Made by a program: the position numbers and the translations under genes. Source: Methanobacteriota archaeon (GTDB lineage: Archaea; Thermoplasmatota; JASEFT01; JAUWIS01). From it: a stretch of DNA of 6,670 bases. The DNA is taken from NCBI GenBank assembly GCA_030605245.1, contig JAUWIS010000048.1, positions 1 to 6,670 of the forward strand, given 5' to 3'. The notes under the pieces were generated by a model. It was not told the origin of the DNA. It searched no databases and saw only the letters and a list, made by a program, of their open reading frames with translations. Shown piece after piece: positions 1-6,368 of the stretch (its first letter is position 1; each line of letters opens with the position of its first letter).

Positions 1-2212
1 ATCCTCTGCTTATCCTCGCACCACGCACCGACTGTTGACCTATGCTTCCCGCCATCTGGCTTAAATTCAACATAGAGCCCCTGGCACCAGAAACGGCCAT
101 AATAACTGCTGAATTATTCATACCCAGGTGCTTACCTGCAATCTCACCTGCCTCATCCCTCGCTTTTCCAAGAACGGTCATGATTTTAACTTCAAGTGTT
201 TCCTCAAGGCTTCTTCCTGGCATCTGTTCCAAGCTTCCATCCTTATATGCCTTGACAAGTCTGTTTACATCATTTTCAGCTTTTTTCATTTCGCTTTCAA
301 TACTCTTTTTCGCTTCTTCTGGTATGTCCTCTTCGTCTATACCTGTTGTAAACCCTTTTAGCATTATAGCGTTTATGCTGAGTTTTGTTGCTCTGTCAAT
401 AAATTCCCTGCCTGCATCCTTACCGTAATCGCGTGCAATCTTGTTAAGAAGTTTTCCTTTGAATGCTCCTATACCTTTACCATCCATTGTACCACATATT
501 AGTTTGCCATTCTTAATCAGGACATATGCATCATCCCTGCATTTTTGTTTTTTACAAACATCACACCCTCTGCATATTGATGCCCTGAACTCCATGTTTA
601 AGTCTTCTGGTAAAAGAAGTGAAAATATTTGCTTCCCGGTCCAATACTTTCCTTTTGCTGGTTTAGGCAGTTTATCCTTGTAGCCTATTGATGAGAGTAA
701 GTAGCATGTTTCATCTTTTGTGAACTTTGAATCTTTATGTGTTAAAAGAAATGCACCTGAAATATGATCATGCACCCCTCCTATAACACTCCCTCCAAAA
801 CGTGGTGAAAGAATATGCTCCTGGACCATCATCAAAATTTTCCCCTCAGCCCTTGCTTCCTCTGACTGCAAAACATGAAGATTCATCTCATCCCCATCAA
901 AATCTGCATTATACGGAGAGCATACCGCAAGATTTAACCTGAATGTTTTATAATCCATAACTTTTACCTGATGTGCCATCATACTCATCCTGTGCAGTGA
1001 TGGCTGCCTGTTGAACAAAACAATATCTCCATCCACTATCTGTCTTTCTACTGTGAAATTAGGTTCAAGATTTTCAGCGGCATCTTTTGCATTTTTTTCT
1101 GTGACCTTTATCCTTCTCCCATCAGGTCTGATAATATAATTTACACCAGGATACTTAGGACCTCTTCCAACAATCTTTTTAATATCTTCTATATTGTATT
1201 CTCTAACCTTTATCGGTACCGTTAACTCTTTTGCAATACCCAATGGAACACCAACCTCATTTATTGATATGTTTGGGTCGGGTGTAATCACGGTTCTTGC
1301 TGAGAAATTCACTCTCTTTCCTGAAAGATTTGATCTGAATCTTCCTTCTTTACCTTTTAATCTCTGGGTTAAAGTCCTCAAAGTCCTTCCTGACCTATGT
1401 CTTGCAGGGGGTATGCCAGATGTCTGATTATCAAAATATGTTGTTATATGATACTGAAGTAACTCCCATAGATCCTCAACAATGAGCTGTGGCGCTCCCG
1501 CATCCCTGTTCTCCTGCAGTCTCTGATTAATTCGTAAAACATCAACCAATTTGTGTGTTAAATCATCCTCGCTTCTTTCACCTGAGTCCAAGGTGATTGA
1601 AGGCCTAACATTTACAGGTGGCACAGGCAACACTGTTAGAACCATCCATTCAGGTCTCATGTTTTGCGATAGCCCAAGAAATGGCAGGTCATCATCCTTA
1701 ATCCTCTCAAGTCTTCCCCGAATCTCCTTAGGTGTTAGTTTATGCCCTTCCTCCCTAAAAGTGGTTGGTTTGTCCAGGGTTATCTTTTTCTGTTCCTCAC
1801 CACAATTAGGGCAAAGAGAGACAGGTTTCATCTTCCGCCAGGTATTCTTTTTTCCTTCCGCTGCTCTTTTTTTGATGTTTTCTTTTGAAATTAGTAATCC
1901 ACCACATTTCCTGCATGTACACTGCATGATTCTCCATACAGTTTTTGCATAACCAACATGTATAATAGGCATTGAGAGGTCTATATGGCCAAAATGTCCT
2001 GGGCATTCATCAACCCTGCCGCCGCAGGTTTTACATCTTAATCCAGGCTCTATCACACCAAGGCGAGGGTCCATCAATCCCATATCTATTGGAAAACCAT
2101 CATCATCGTATGTGTCAGCAGTTATGATTTTTGTGGCTGACATCGCTCTTATCTCTTTTGGGGATAAAAGATCAAACTCAATACCCTTGACCTTTTTGGG
2201 TACGCCTATCAT
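1..2212 (-). CDS. rpoA1: DNA-directed RNA polymerase subunit A' (Rpo1N), N-terminal 737 codons, partial
   Basis: This is the larger N-terminal part of the archaeal homologue of bacterial beta' and eukaryotic Rpb1, the catalytic subunit of RNA polymerase. I translated it by hand: 737 codons are open, and the frame leaves the window at base 1. Visible landmarks are the clamp zinc site (C60, C63, C70, H73), a second CxxC pair set (C100/C103 and C134/C137), the Mg-binding loop NADFDGD at 435-441, and the conserved run SGARGSMLNLSQMAG at 708-722. The sequence ends just before the bridge helix. A typical A' is roughly 870-900 residues, so most of the gene is present. The ATG at 2212 overlaps the rpoB stop as ATGA, and a GGGGG stretch at 2224-2220 lies 7 bases upstream. 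An extra cysteine cluster (C547, C550, C553, C558) lies in the funnel region. The C-terminal A'' gene, if separate, would lie beyond the edge. Confidence 0.97.
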   Translation of the reverse strand, partial: MIGVPKKVKGIEFDLLSPKEIRAMSATKIITADTYDDDGFPIDMGLMDPRLGVIEPGLRCKTCGGRVDECPGHFGHIDLSMPIIHVGYAKTVWRIMQCTCRKCGGLLISKENIKKRAAEGKKNTWRKMKPVSLCPNCGEEQKKITLDKPTTFREEGHKLTPKEIRGRLERIKDDDLPFLGLSQNMRPEWMVLTVLPVPPVNVRPSITLDSGERSEDDLTHKLVDVLRINQRLQENRDAGAPQLIVEDLWELLQYHITTYFDNQTSGIPPARHRSGRTLRTLTQRLKGKEGRFRSNLSGKRVNFSARTVITPDPNISINEVGVPLGIAKELTVPIKVREYNIEDIKKIVGRGPKYPGVNYIIRPDGRRIKVTEKNAKDAAENLEPNFTVERQIVDGDIVLFNRQPSLHRMSMMAHQVKVMDYKTFRLNLAVCSPYNADFDGDEMNLHVLQSEEARAEGKILMMVQEHILSPRFGGSVIGGVHDHISGAFLLTHKDSKFTKDETCYLLSSIGYKDKLPKPAKGKYWTGKQIFSLLLPEDLNMEFRASICRGCDVCKKQKCRDDAYVLIKNGKLICGTMDGKGIGAFKGKLLNKIARDYGKDAGREFIDRATKLSINAIMLKGFTTGIDEEDIPEEAKKSIESEMKKAENDVNRLVKAYKDGSLEQMPGRSLEETLEVKIMTVLGKARDEAGEIAGKHLGMNNSAVIMAVSGARGSMLNLSQMAGSIGQQSVRGARISRG

Positions 2213-5200
2213 GTTAAATCCCCCAGTTTCAATCGTGATATGACGCCAAGTGATTTAAGCTCATCAACCAGTAATTTGAATGCATAACTCATCCTCACAG
2301 GATGAATATCCGCTCCTCCTTTACAGATAGAGCAACGCAAAAACCCTCTTCTGTCCAGCATCGCTACATGCCCGCATTTGTTACATACATATTCAACAAT
2401 CCCATCAGATTCATCTAACAATCTGTCCTTAATAACCATGGATGCACCGTGTCCTATTAAACAATCGCGTTCCATTTCACCAAAGCGCAAACCACCCTGA
2501 CGTGCCCTGCCTTCAGTAGGCTGGCGTGTGAGTATCTGAACAGGTCCTCGGGATCTGGCATGCATTTTACCTGCGACCATATGATGCAGTTTCTGATAAT
2601 AAATAACACCCATAAATATTTCAGTTTCTATCTTTTTCCCGGTTTTCCCATCATACAAAACCTCTTTACCAGAGGACTTAAAACCATTTTTCACAAGGGT
2701 TTTTCTTAAATCCTTTTCAATTTCACCTGAGAATGCTGTCCCATCCACATTCCGTCCTTCCATGGAGCCAACCTTCCCCCCTATCATCTCAAGAATATGC
2801 CCTACGGTCATTCGTGAAGGTATAGCATGGGGGTTAATGATTAAATCAGGCACAATCCCCTCCTCATTGAAAGGCATGTCCTCCTGAGGCACAATCATGC
2901 CTACAACACCTTTCTGCCCATGTCTGGATGCAAACTTGTCCCCAAGTTCAGGTATTCTTTCATCCCTGATTTTTACCTTCACAAGCCTGCAGCCATTCTC
3001 TGATTCTGTCAATGCAACAGTGTCAACATATCCCTTTTCACCATGTCTTACTATTATAGATGTTTCCCTTCTCCTCTGAGGTGTGAGAAAATCTGTTGGC
3101 TCTTCAAGAAATCGCGGTGGGGATGTCTTTCCTATTAATACATCACCACCTTTAACCATTAACTCCGGTGAAATTAAACCATCATCATCCAAATTGTTGT
3201 ATGCTTCATCAGCCCTCGCTCCTACAACATCCGGTGGTGGTGGCCTGAACCTTTCTTCCTGCCCTCCAGGGTATCTTCTTTCCTCTGCCTTGTATGTTCT
3301 AAAAAATGTTGATCTGCCAAGCCCCCTCTCAACCGAGGCTTTGTTCATAATCAAAGCATCTTCCATGTTATACCCCTGATATGACATTACTGCAACAACA
3401 AAGTTCTGGCCCGCAGCCCTTCGTCTGAACCTGGCAATATCTGCCTGATATGTTTTAACCATTGGCATCTCTGGATACTGCAGCAAATGCTCCCTTGTAT
3501 CAGGCCTAATCCTATAATTCGCAGAACCTAGACCTAATGATTGTTTACCCATACCTGCACCCATTGTGTTTCGTGGTGATGAATTATGTTCAGGATATGG
3601 TACGAGTCCGGTTGCTATGCCAAGGATAGCAATAGGATCAATTTCCATATGAGTAGTATTCTTTGTTATCTCCTTTTCTGTTATGGCGATGAACGCATTT
3701 TCTTCCTCCTCAGCATCAACATATTCTACAATTCCATCGTTAATAAGATCATCCCAGCCTATTTTTTTCTTCTTTAAATCCTCCAAATGTCTTTTTGTAA
3801 GTTTCAGTTTCCCATTTTCCACAACAAGCAAAGGCCGTCTCACCCTGCCGGAATCACAGTTTATGATAACCTCGTTCATGTCCTCATCCAGGCGCACATT
3901 AACCTCATGGGAGAATTCCCCCTTTCTTCTCTTTTTCCGGATTTCTCTGACAAGCATCCTCAGGTCATCAGATGATGCTACAAGGTCACCGTTTACATAC
4001 ACCTTGCCCAAAATTTCCCTTTTTACGGGCTTGATCCCTAAATCACTCAGCATTTTTATGACATTTTTTTCATCAACGCCTTCGGATATGTCTACCATCA
4101 ATGCAAGATTTTTTACAAGCCCGCAATTTTGCCCTTCAGGTGTCTCATTCGGGCATAATCTCCCCCACTGTGTAGGGTGCAAATCCCTCGCTTCAAAATG
4201 TGGCTGTGATCTTGTTAAAGGCGAGGTAACCCTTCTCAGATGACTCAACATACTCATGTTGCATGTCCTATCCAATAACTGTGACACACCTGCTCTTCCA
4301 CCGACCCAGTCACCTGTAGCCATTGCATGATACATCCTCTGGGTTAAAACATCAGGTCTTATAGCAGAACTTATCTTTAACTCCTTCTTTCTAACATATC
4401 CGCGCTCAAGTTGATATTTCAGGTCTTTAACAAGATTTATTATTCCAACCCTGAACAACTCCTCCATTAAATCCCCTGCAAGTTTCAGTCTTTTGTTTGC
4501 ATAATGGTCTTTATCATCCGGTCTTCTTTTACCCAGCACAAGTTCCAGAATTGATCTCGCAATTCTCCCTAAAAATATCGCTTTTTTAATTCTATCCTCT
4601 TTTTTATCACCAAGATGAGGCAGTAGTGACAGGTCCAGAATTGATTCCACTTTTTTTACCCTGTAATCTTTAGCCTGACCTGAAGCAAACTTTTTCTCCA
4701 GAAAAACCAAGGCATCCTCTGCTGAGTAAACATGATACTCCTCCCCACTTTCCTCAATGTTTGCAAGCATAATAGGTCTCATTGCAGGATCACTAATCAC
4801 GGCATCCATTATCTCCTCATCCGATTCCATTCCCAGTGCCTTCATCAATGTTACAAGAGGCACTGTTCCGGATGTTCCGGGAATGCTAACCGTTAGCACG
4901 CCATCTTTCCTTTTTTCAACAATCGTTAACGCTCTGTACCCTTCTCTCTGGGAAAACACCTTTGCTTTCTCTGTTTGTTTTCCATATTTTTTAGAGTATT
5001 CAACCATAACCCTGTTCGGTGCAAGTTCTTCCAATGATATCAATACCCTTTCGGTTCCACCAATGATAAAATATCCGCCTAAATCCAATGGGTCCTCTTC
5101 AACAAGTGCAAGTTTTTCATCATAGCTCATTTCCTGGATTTTTTTTGGATTCAGATCCTTCCTGCAATGCCGCAATAATCCATCTATGTTGTTCGGATGT

Positions 5201-5622
5201 AGGTTGCATTTCTTTGATTTTATCATTATCGGTAATCCCCCTATGTGTACTGTTTCAGGGCCTTTTTCAGTACCTTCATCCATAACAGAAATTTTGAGAT
5301 ATATAGGTGCAACATAACTAAGGTTCCTAAGGCGCGCTTCCATAGGCGTTAATGGATGTTCTGAACCATCTGCTTCTTTTATTATGACATCACCTATATC
5401 GGGTTTGCCTATGCTAACCTTCCCAAGTTTAACCAGAATGTTTCCAACATCAAGCTTTATCGTACCTCTCTCTGTAACCCCTTCACCAACTCGCACAGAA
5501 TCAATTACCTTTTGCATTCTGCTATCAGGGTTATCTTTTGTTGGAATAAAATCATTATATGATGAACTCTGATGATTAACAAGACTCCTGTTCCTGAAAA
5601 ATGCCTCAACCAGCTCTCTCAT
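2209..5622 (-). CDS. rpoB: DNA-directed RNA polymerase subunit B (Rpo2), unsplit
   Basis: This is the second largest RNA polymerase subunit, homologous to bacterial beta and Rpb2; with A' it forms the active centre. The 1137-residue protein is complete. Landmarks in order: an archaeal-type N-terminus (SYNDFIPTKDNPDSRMQ, from residue 21); the fork region GGRAGVSQLLDR at 441-452; RLCPNETPEGQNCGL at 488-502; GYNMEDALIMN at 750-760, with the E754-D755 acidic pair; GDKFASRHGQKG at 894-905, with K896 and K904 matching the two conserved lysines of Rpb2; and a C-terminal zinc site (C1080, C1083, C1097, C1100). B is one chain here, whereas several euryarchaeal orders split it into B'' and B'. The start is ATG within an ATGA overlap with the rpoH stop, and GGTGG at 5634-5630 lies 7 bases upstream. 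I see no frameshift or missing key residue. Confidence 0.98.
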   Translation of the reverse strand: MRELVEAFFRNRSLVNHQSSSYNDFIPTKDNPDSRMQKVIDSVRVGEGVTERGTIKLDVGNILVKLGKVSIGKPDIGDVIIKEADGSEHPLTPMEARLRNLSYVAPIYLKISVMDEGTEKGPETVHIGGLPIMIKSKKCNLHPNNIDGLLRHCRKDLNPKKIQEMSYDEKLALVEEDPLDLGGYFIIGGTERVLISLEELAPNRVMVEYSKKYGKQTEKAKVFSQREGYRALTIVEKRKDGVLTVSIPGTSGTVPLVTLMKALGMESDEEIMDAVISDPAMRPIMLANIEESGEEYHVYSAEDALVFLEKKFASGQAKDYRVKKVESILDLSLLPHLGDKKEDRIKKAIFLGRIARSILELVLGKRRPDDKDHYANKRLKLAGDLMEELFRVGIINLVKDLKYQLERGYVRKKELKISSAIRPDVLTQRMYHAMATGDWVGGRAGVSQLLDRTCNMSMLSHLRRVTSPLTRSQPHFEARDLHPTQWGRLCPNETPEGQNCGLVKNLALMVDISEGVDEKNVIKMLSDLGIKPVKREILGKVYVNGDLVASSDDLRMLVREIRKKRRKGEFSHEVNVRLDEDMNEVIINCDSGRVRRPLLVVENGKLKLTKRHLEDLKKKKIGWDDLINDGIVEYVDAEEEENAFIAITEKEITKNTTHMEIDPIAILGIATGLVPYPEHNSSPRNTMGAGMGKQSLGLGSANYRIRPDTREHLLQYPEMPMVKTYQADIARFRRRAAGQNFVVAVMSYQGYNMEDALIMNKASVERGLGRSTFFRTYKAEERRYPGGQEERFRPPPPDVVGARADEAYNNLDDDGLISPELMVKGGDVLIGKTSPPRFLEEPTDFLTPQRRRETSIIVRHGEKGYVDTVALTESENGCRLVKVKIRDERIPELGDKFASRHGQKGVVGMIVPQEDMPFNEEGIVPDLIINPHAIPSRMTVGHILEMIGGKVGSMEGRNVDGTAFSGEIEKDLRKTLVKNGFKSSGKEVLYDGKTGKKIETEIFMGVIYYQKLHHMVAGKMHARSRGPVQILTRQPTEGRARQGGLRFGEMERDCLIGHGASMVIKDRLLDESDGIVEYVCNKCGHVAMLDRRGFLRCSICKGGADIHPVRMSYAFKLLVDELKSLGVISRLKLGDLT

Positions 5623-5855
5623 TCTACTACCACCTGTCTGTATGCTATAAATCTCTCCGCAGTTGGGCTTTTCCTTATAATTTTTATAATCTGTCCCGGT
5701 TTCACATCCAGTTCTTTTATAGCAGGATCAGAAACAAGTATTTTTGGAAAATTTTCCGGACTGACATTATACTTTTTTAAAATTTTCTTTGCCTCATTAT
5801 CTGAAAGAAGCACATGTTCTGGTACAAGTTTATGTTTTGTTACATCAAACTTCAT
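5619..5855 (-). CDS. rpoH: DNA-directed RNA polymerase subunit H (Rpo5)
   Basis: This is the small archaeal polymerase subunit, homologous to the C-terminal domain of eukaryotic Rpb5, which sits at the lower jaw near downstream DNA. It has 78 residues, within the usual size for the family. Recognisable family motifs are HKLVPEHVLLS (residues 8-18), FPKILVSDPAIKEL (36-49) and the C-terminal PGQIIKIIRKSPTAERFIAYR (from 53). The frame stays open upstream to 5996, but that part is tRNA sequence. The ATG at 5855 is chosen because GGAGG sits 6 bases before it and homologues start at this point. The TGA stop overlaps the rpoB ATG. The more usual GD and TAG of the C-terminal motif read GQ and TAE here, a mild difference. 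The gene lies 50 bases downstream of the tRNA-Lys gene. Confidence 0.95.
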   Translation of the reverse strand: MKFDVTKHKLVPEHVLLSDNEAKKILKKYNVSPENFPKILVSDPAIKELDVKPGQIIKIIRKSPTAERFIAYRQVVVE

Positions 5856-5861
5856 CCTTTT

Positions 5862-5866
5862 CCTCC
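5862..5866 (-). promoter_or_regulatory. Shine-Dalgarno site of rpoH
   Basis: On the minus strand GGAGG is followed by 6 bases and then the ATG at 5855. This match to the 16S rRNA 3' end sets the rpoH start over the longer open frame that runs back into the tRNA gene. It also implies a leadered transcript rather than a leaderless one. Confidence 0.75.
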
Positions 5867-5868
5867 AT

Positions 5869-5884
5869 CCTGCCAAATGACAGG
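5869..5884 (-). other. Small hairpin just upstream of the rpoH ribosome binding site
   Basis: On the minus strand CCTGTC and GGCAGG can form a 6-bp stem, including one U-G pair, around the 4-base loop ATTT. It ends two bases before the segment holding GGAGG. It may be chance, or a weak structure in the rpoH leader that influences tRNA 3' trimming or initiation. There is no U-run after it, so it is not a terminator. Confidence 0.35.
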
Positions 5885-5891
5885 TAAGCGT

Positions 5892-5919
5892 TCCCCTCAG
5901 ACCAACGGGCCTGAGGGGA
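5892..5919. repeat. 9-bp inverted repeat overlapping the tRNA-Lys 3' end
   Basis: TCCCCTCAG and CTGAGGGGA form a perfect 9-bp inverted repeat around a 10-base loop. Read on the minus strand, the first arm is the 3' half of the tRNA T-stem plus the start of the acceptor 3' strand, and the second arm lies in the spacer just after the tRNA. In the primary transcript this hairpin would compete with the normal T-arm and acceptor stem. The pairing is certain from the sequence; its function is unknown. Confidence 0.6.
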
Positions 5920-5941
5920 TTCGAACCCCTGACCACCTGGT

Positions 5942-5962
5942 CACCTTGACATTTTTTTATCA
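5942..5962 (-). other. tRNA-Lys intron 2, canonical site 37/38 (21 nt)
   Basis: The intron lies between A37 and A38, the usual archaeal position. The bulge-helix-bulge is the strict 3-4-3 form. Exon CUUU (32-35) pairs with intron AAGG (one U-G pair). The 5' bulge is UA^U and the 3' bulge UG^A, and the outer helix is the anticodon stem. The inner part is a short hairpin, GAUA with UGUC, around six adenines. Confidence 0.92.
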
Positions 5963-5979
5963 TAAAAGCCAGATGCTCT

Positions 5980-6027
5980 TTATAGAGATACATCACTGTA
6001 ATTTTTTGATACAGTGTAATATATCTT
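5980..6027 (-). other. tRNA-Lys intron 1, noncanonical D-loop site 20/21 (48 nt)
   Basis: The ends are placed by two criteria: the mature D-arm becomes regular, and a bulge-helix-bulge forms. The central 4-bp helix pairs exon AUAG (16-18) with CUAU near the intron 3' end. The 5' bulge is GU^A and the 3' bulge AA^A. The D-stem is the outer helix, with two unpaired bases (A14, G15) opposite the 3' bulge, so the motif is slightly relaxed. The intron interior folds into an 8-bp helix (AGAUAUAU/AUGUAUCU), a 2-base bulge, a perfect 7-bp stem (CACUGUA/UACAGUG) and a 9-base A-rich loop. Too short to encode an endonuclease. Confidence 0.88.
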
Positions 6028-6077
6028 ACCTATCTGAGCTACAGGCCCCTTGAGAGTGAGACGGTATACCCCTCATT

Positions 6078-6087
6078 GCATAAAAGG
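6078..6087 (-). promoter_or_regulatory. TATA-like promoter element for tRNA-Lys (and possibly the rpo operon)
   Basis: On the minus strand CCTTTTATGC is preceded by A-rich bases that could serve as a BRE, and it ends 29 bases before the first base of the tRNA. A TATA box at this distance would place the start site a few bases upstream of the mature 5' end. Assigned by position and composition only; the match to the archaeal consensus is moderate. Confidence 0.45.
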
Positions 6088-6112
6088 TTTGCGGAAAGCC
6101 CTTTCTTACTCT

Positions 6113-6133
6113 GGAATTGCCAAGGGCAATTCC
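6113..6133. repeat. Hairpin 1: 9-bp perfect inverted repeat, 3-base loop
   Basis: Arms GGAATTGCC and GGCAATTCC flank the loop aag. This is the hairpin nearest the tRNA promoter, about 25 bases upstream of the TATA-like element on the minus strand. It shares the core AATTGC with hairpins 3 and 4. Confidence 0.85.
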
Positions 6134-6144
6134 ATACGTTGCTA

Positions 6145-6167
6145 GGAAAATGCCTTTTGCATTTTCC
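6145..6167. repeat. Hairpin 2: 9-bp perfect inverted repeat, 5-base loop
   Basis: Arms GGAAAATGC and GCATTTTCC flank the loop ctttt. The arm sequence differs from hairpin 1, but the layout, with GG at the base and GC at the loop, is similar. Confidence 0.85.
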
Positions 6168-6184
6168 GTCGCATCTCTTAAAAA

Positions 6185-6218
6185 GGGAAAGAAAGCGTCT
6201 TGCGGAAAGAAAGAGAAA
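6185..6218 (-). repeat. Inverted copy of the repeat unit, copy C (hairpin eroded)
   Basis: On the minus strand this matches copy B through the C/T tract, the CCGCAAGACGC core and the following pyrimidine tract, but the purine arm that would complete the hairpin is not preserved. A shorter relic with GCGGAAAG followed by CCCTTTC lies at 6091-6107. Confidence 0.55.
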
Positions 6219-6220
6219 TA

Positions 6221-6241
6221 GCCAATTGCATAGCAATTGGC
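6221..6241. repeat. Hairpin 3: 9-bp perfect inverted repeat, 3-base loop
   Basis: Arms GCCAATTGC and GCAATTGGC flank the loop ata; an additional A-T pair at 6220/6242 extends the stem to 10 bp. Hairpin 4 begins only four bases after the second arm ends, so the two could stack as a double stem. Confidence 0.87.
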
Positions 6242-6244
6242 TTA

Positions 6245-6269
6245 GGCAATTTGCCGAAAGCAAATTGCC
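6245..6269. repeat. Hairpin 4: 10-bp perfect inverted repeat, 5-base loop
   Basis: Arms GGCAATTTGC and GCAAATTGCC flank the loop cgaaa. The arms resemble those of hairpin 3 with an additional T/A, which suggests the pair arose by duplication with matched changes in both arms. Confidence 0.87.
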
Positions 6270-6270
6270 A

Positions 6271-6324
6271 TCCTCTTTTCTTTTCCGCCCAGCCCTTTCT
6301 TTCTTTTAGGAAAAGAAAGAACGC
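6271..6324 (+). repeat. Pyrimidine-rich repeat unit, copy A (includes hairpin 5)
   Basis: The unit reads as a TCC plus C/T tract, the core TTTTCCGCCCAGCCC, then hairpin 5. It aligns with copy B at 6369-6424, about 98 bases further on, with scattered substitutions and one-base indels in the C/T tracts. The CCGCC core is also present, on the opposite strand, at 6185-6218. Confidence 0.65.
6297..6321. repeat. Hairpin 5: 11-bp perfect pyrimidine/purine inverted repeat, 3-base loop
   Basis: Arms TTCTTTCTTTT and AAAAGAAAGAA flank the loop agg. One arm is all pyrimidine and the other all purine. It is the hairpin part of a longer unit (6271-6324) that recurs around hairpin 7. Confidence 0.85.
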
Positions 6325-6349
6325 CCTGGGGTTCAAGAAAGAAAATTGG

Positions 6350-6368
6350 GGGGTTGCTTTGCAACCCC
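6350..6368. repeat. Hairpin 6: 8-bp perfect GC-rich inverted repeat, 3-base loop
   Basis: Arms GGGGTTGC and GCAACCCC flank the loop ttt, and a G-T wobble and a G-C pair can extend the base. It lies between the two direct copies of the pyrimidine-rich unit. Its GTTGC core is one change from the ATTGC core of hairpins 1, 3 and 4. Confidence 0.83.

Larger units (their letters stand above)
5906..6048 (-). tRNA. tRNA-Lys(UUU) with two introns
   Basis: The gene encodes a lysine tRNA reading AAA/AAG. The 143-base precursor has a perfect 7-bp acceptor stem (GGGCCTG with CAGGCCC), discriminator G, T-arm AGGGG-TTCGAAT-CCCCT, anticodon stem TCTGG/CCAGG and D-stem GCTC/GAGC. Two insertions break it. One of 48 bases follows U20 in the D-loop, and one of 21 bases follows A37 in the anticodon loop. 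Removing them gives a regular 74-base cloverleaf with D-loop AGATAGGTA and anticodon loop CTTTTAA, anticodon TTT. CCA is not encoded. Exons are 6048-6028, 5979-5963 and 5941-5906. Each junction can fold into a bulge-helix-bulge in which the cut falls after the second base of a 3-base bulge, as expected for the archaeal splicing endonuclease. The gene lies 50 bases upstream of rpoH on the same strand and may share its transcript. Confidence 0.93.

Noticed and set aside
42..428. 128-codon plus-strand open frame, and others opposite the rpo genes (for example 3683-4243)
   Set aside because: They are antisense shadows of strongly conserved rpoA1 and rpoB coding sequence, with no family resemblance or initiation signals.
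1806..2006. Cys-rich 66-codon minus-strand frame that might be a small zinc protein
   Set aside because: It is an out-of-frame reading of the rpoA1 zinc region; the in-frame translation gives the conserved A' cysteines.
5856..5996. Open frame extending RpoH by 47 residues upstream of 5855
   Set aside because: The extension reads through the tRNA-Lys exons and intron 2; RpoH homologues begin at the chosen Met, which has a proper Shine-Dalgarno site.
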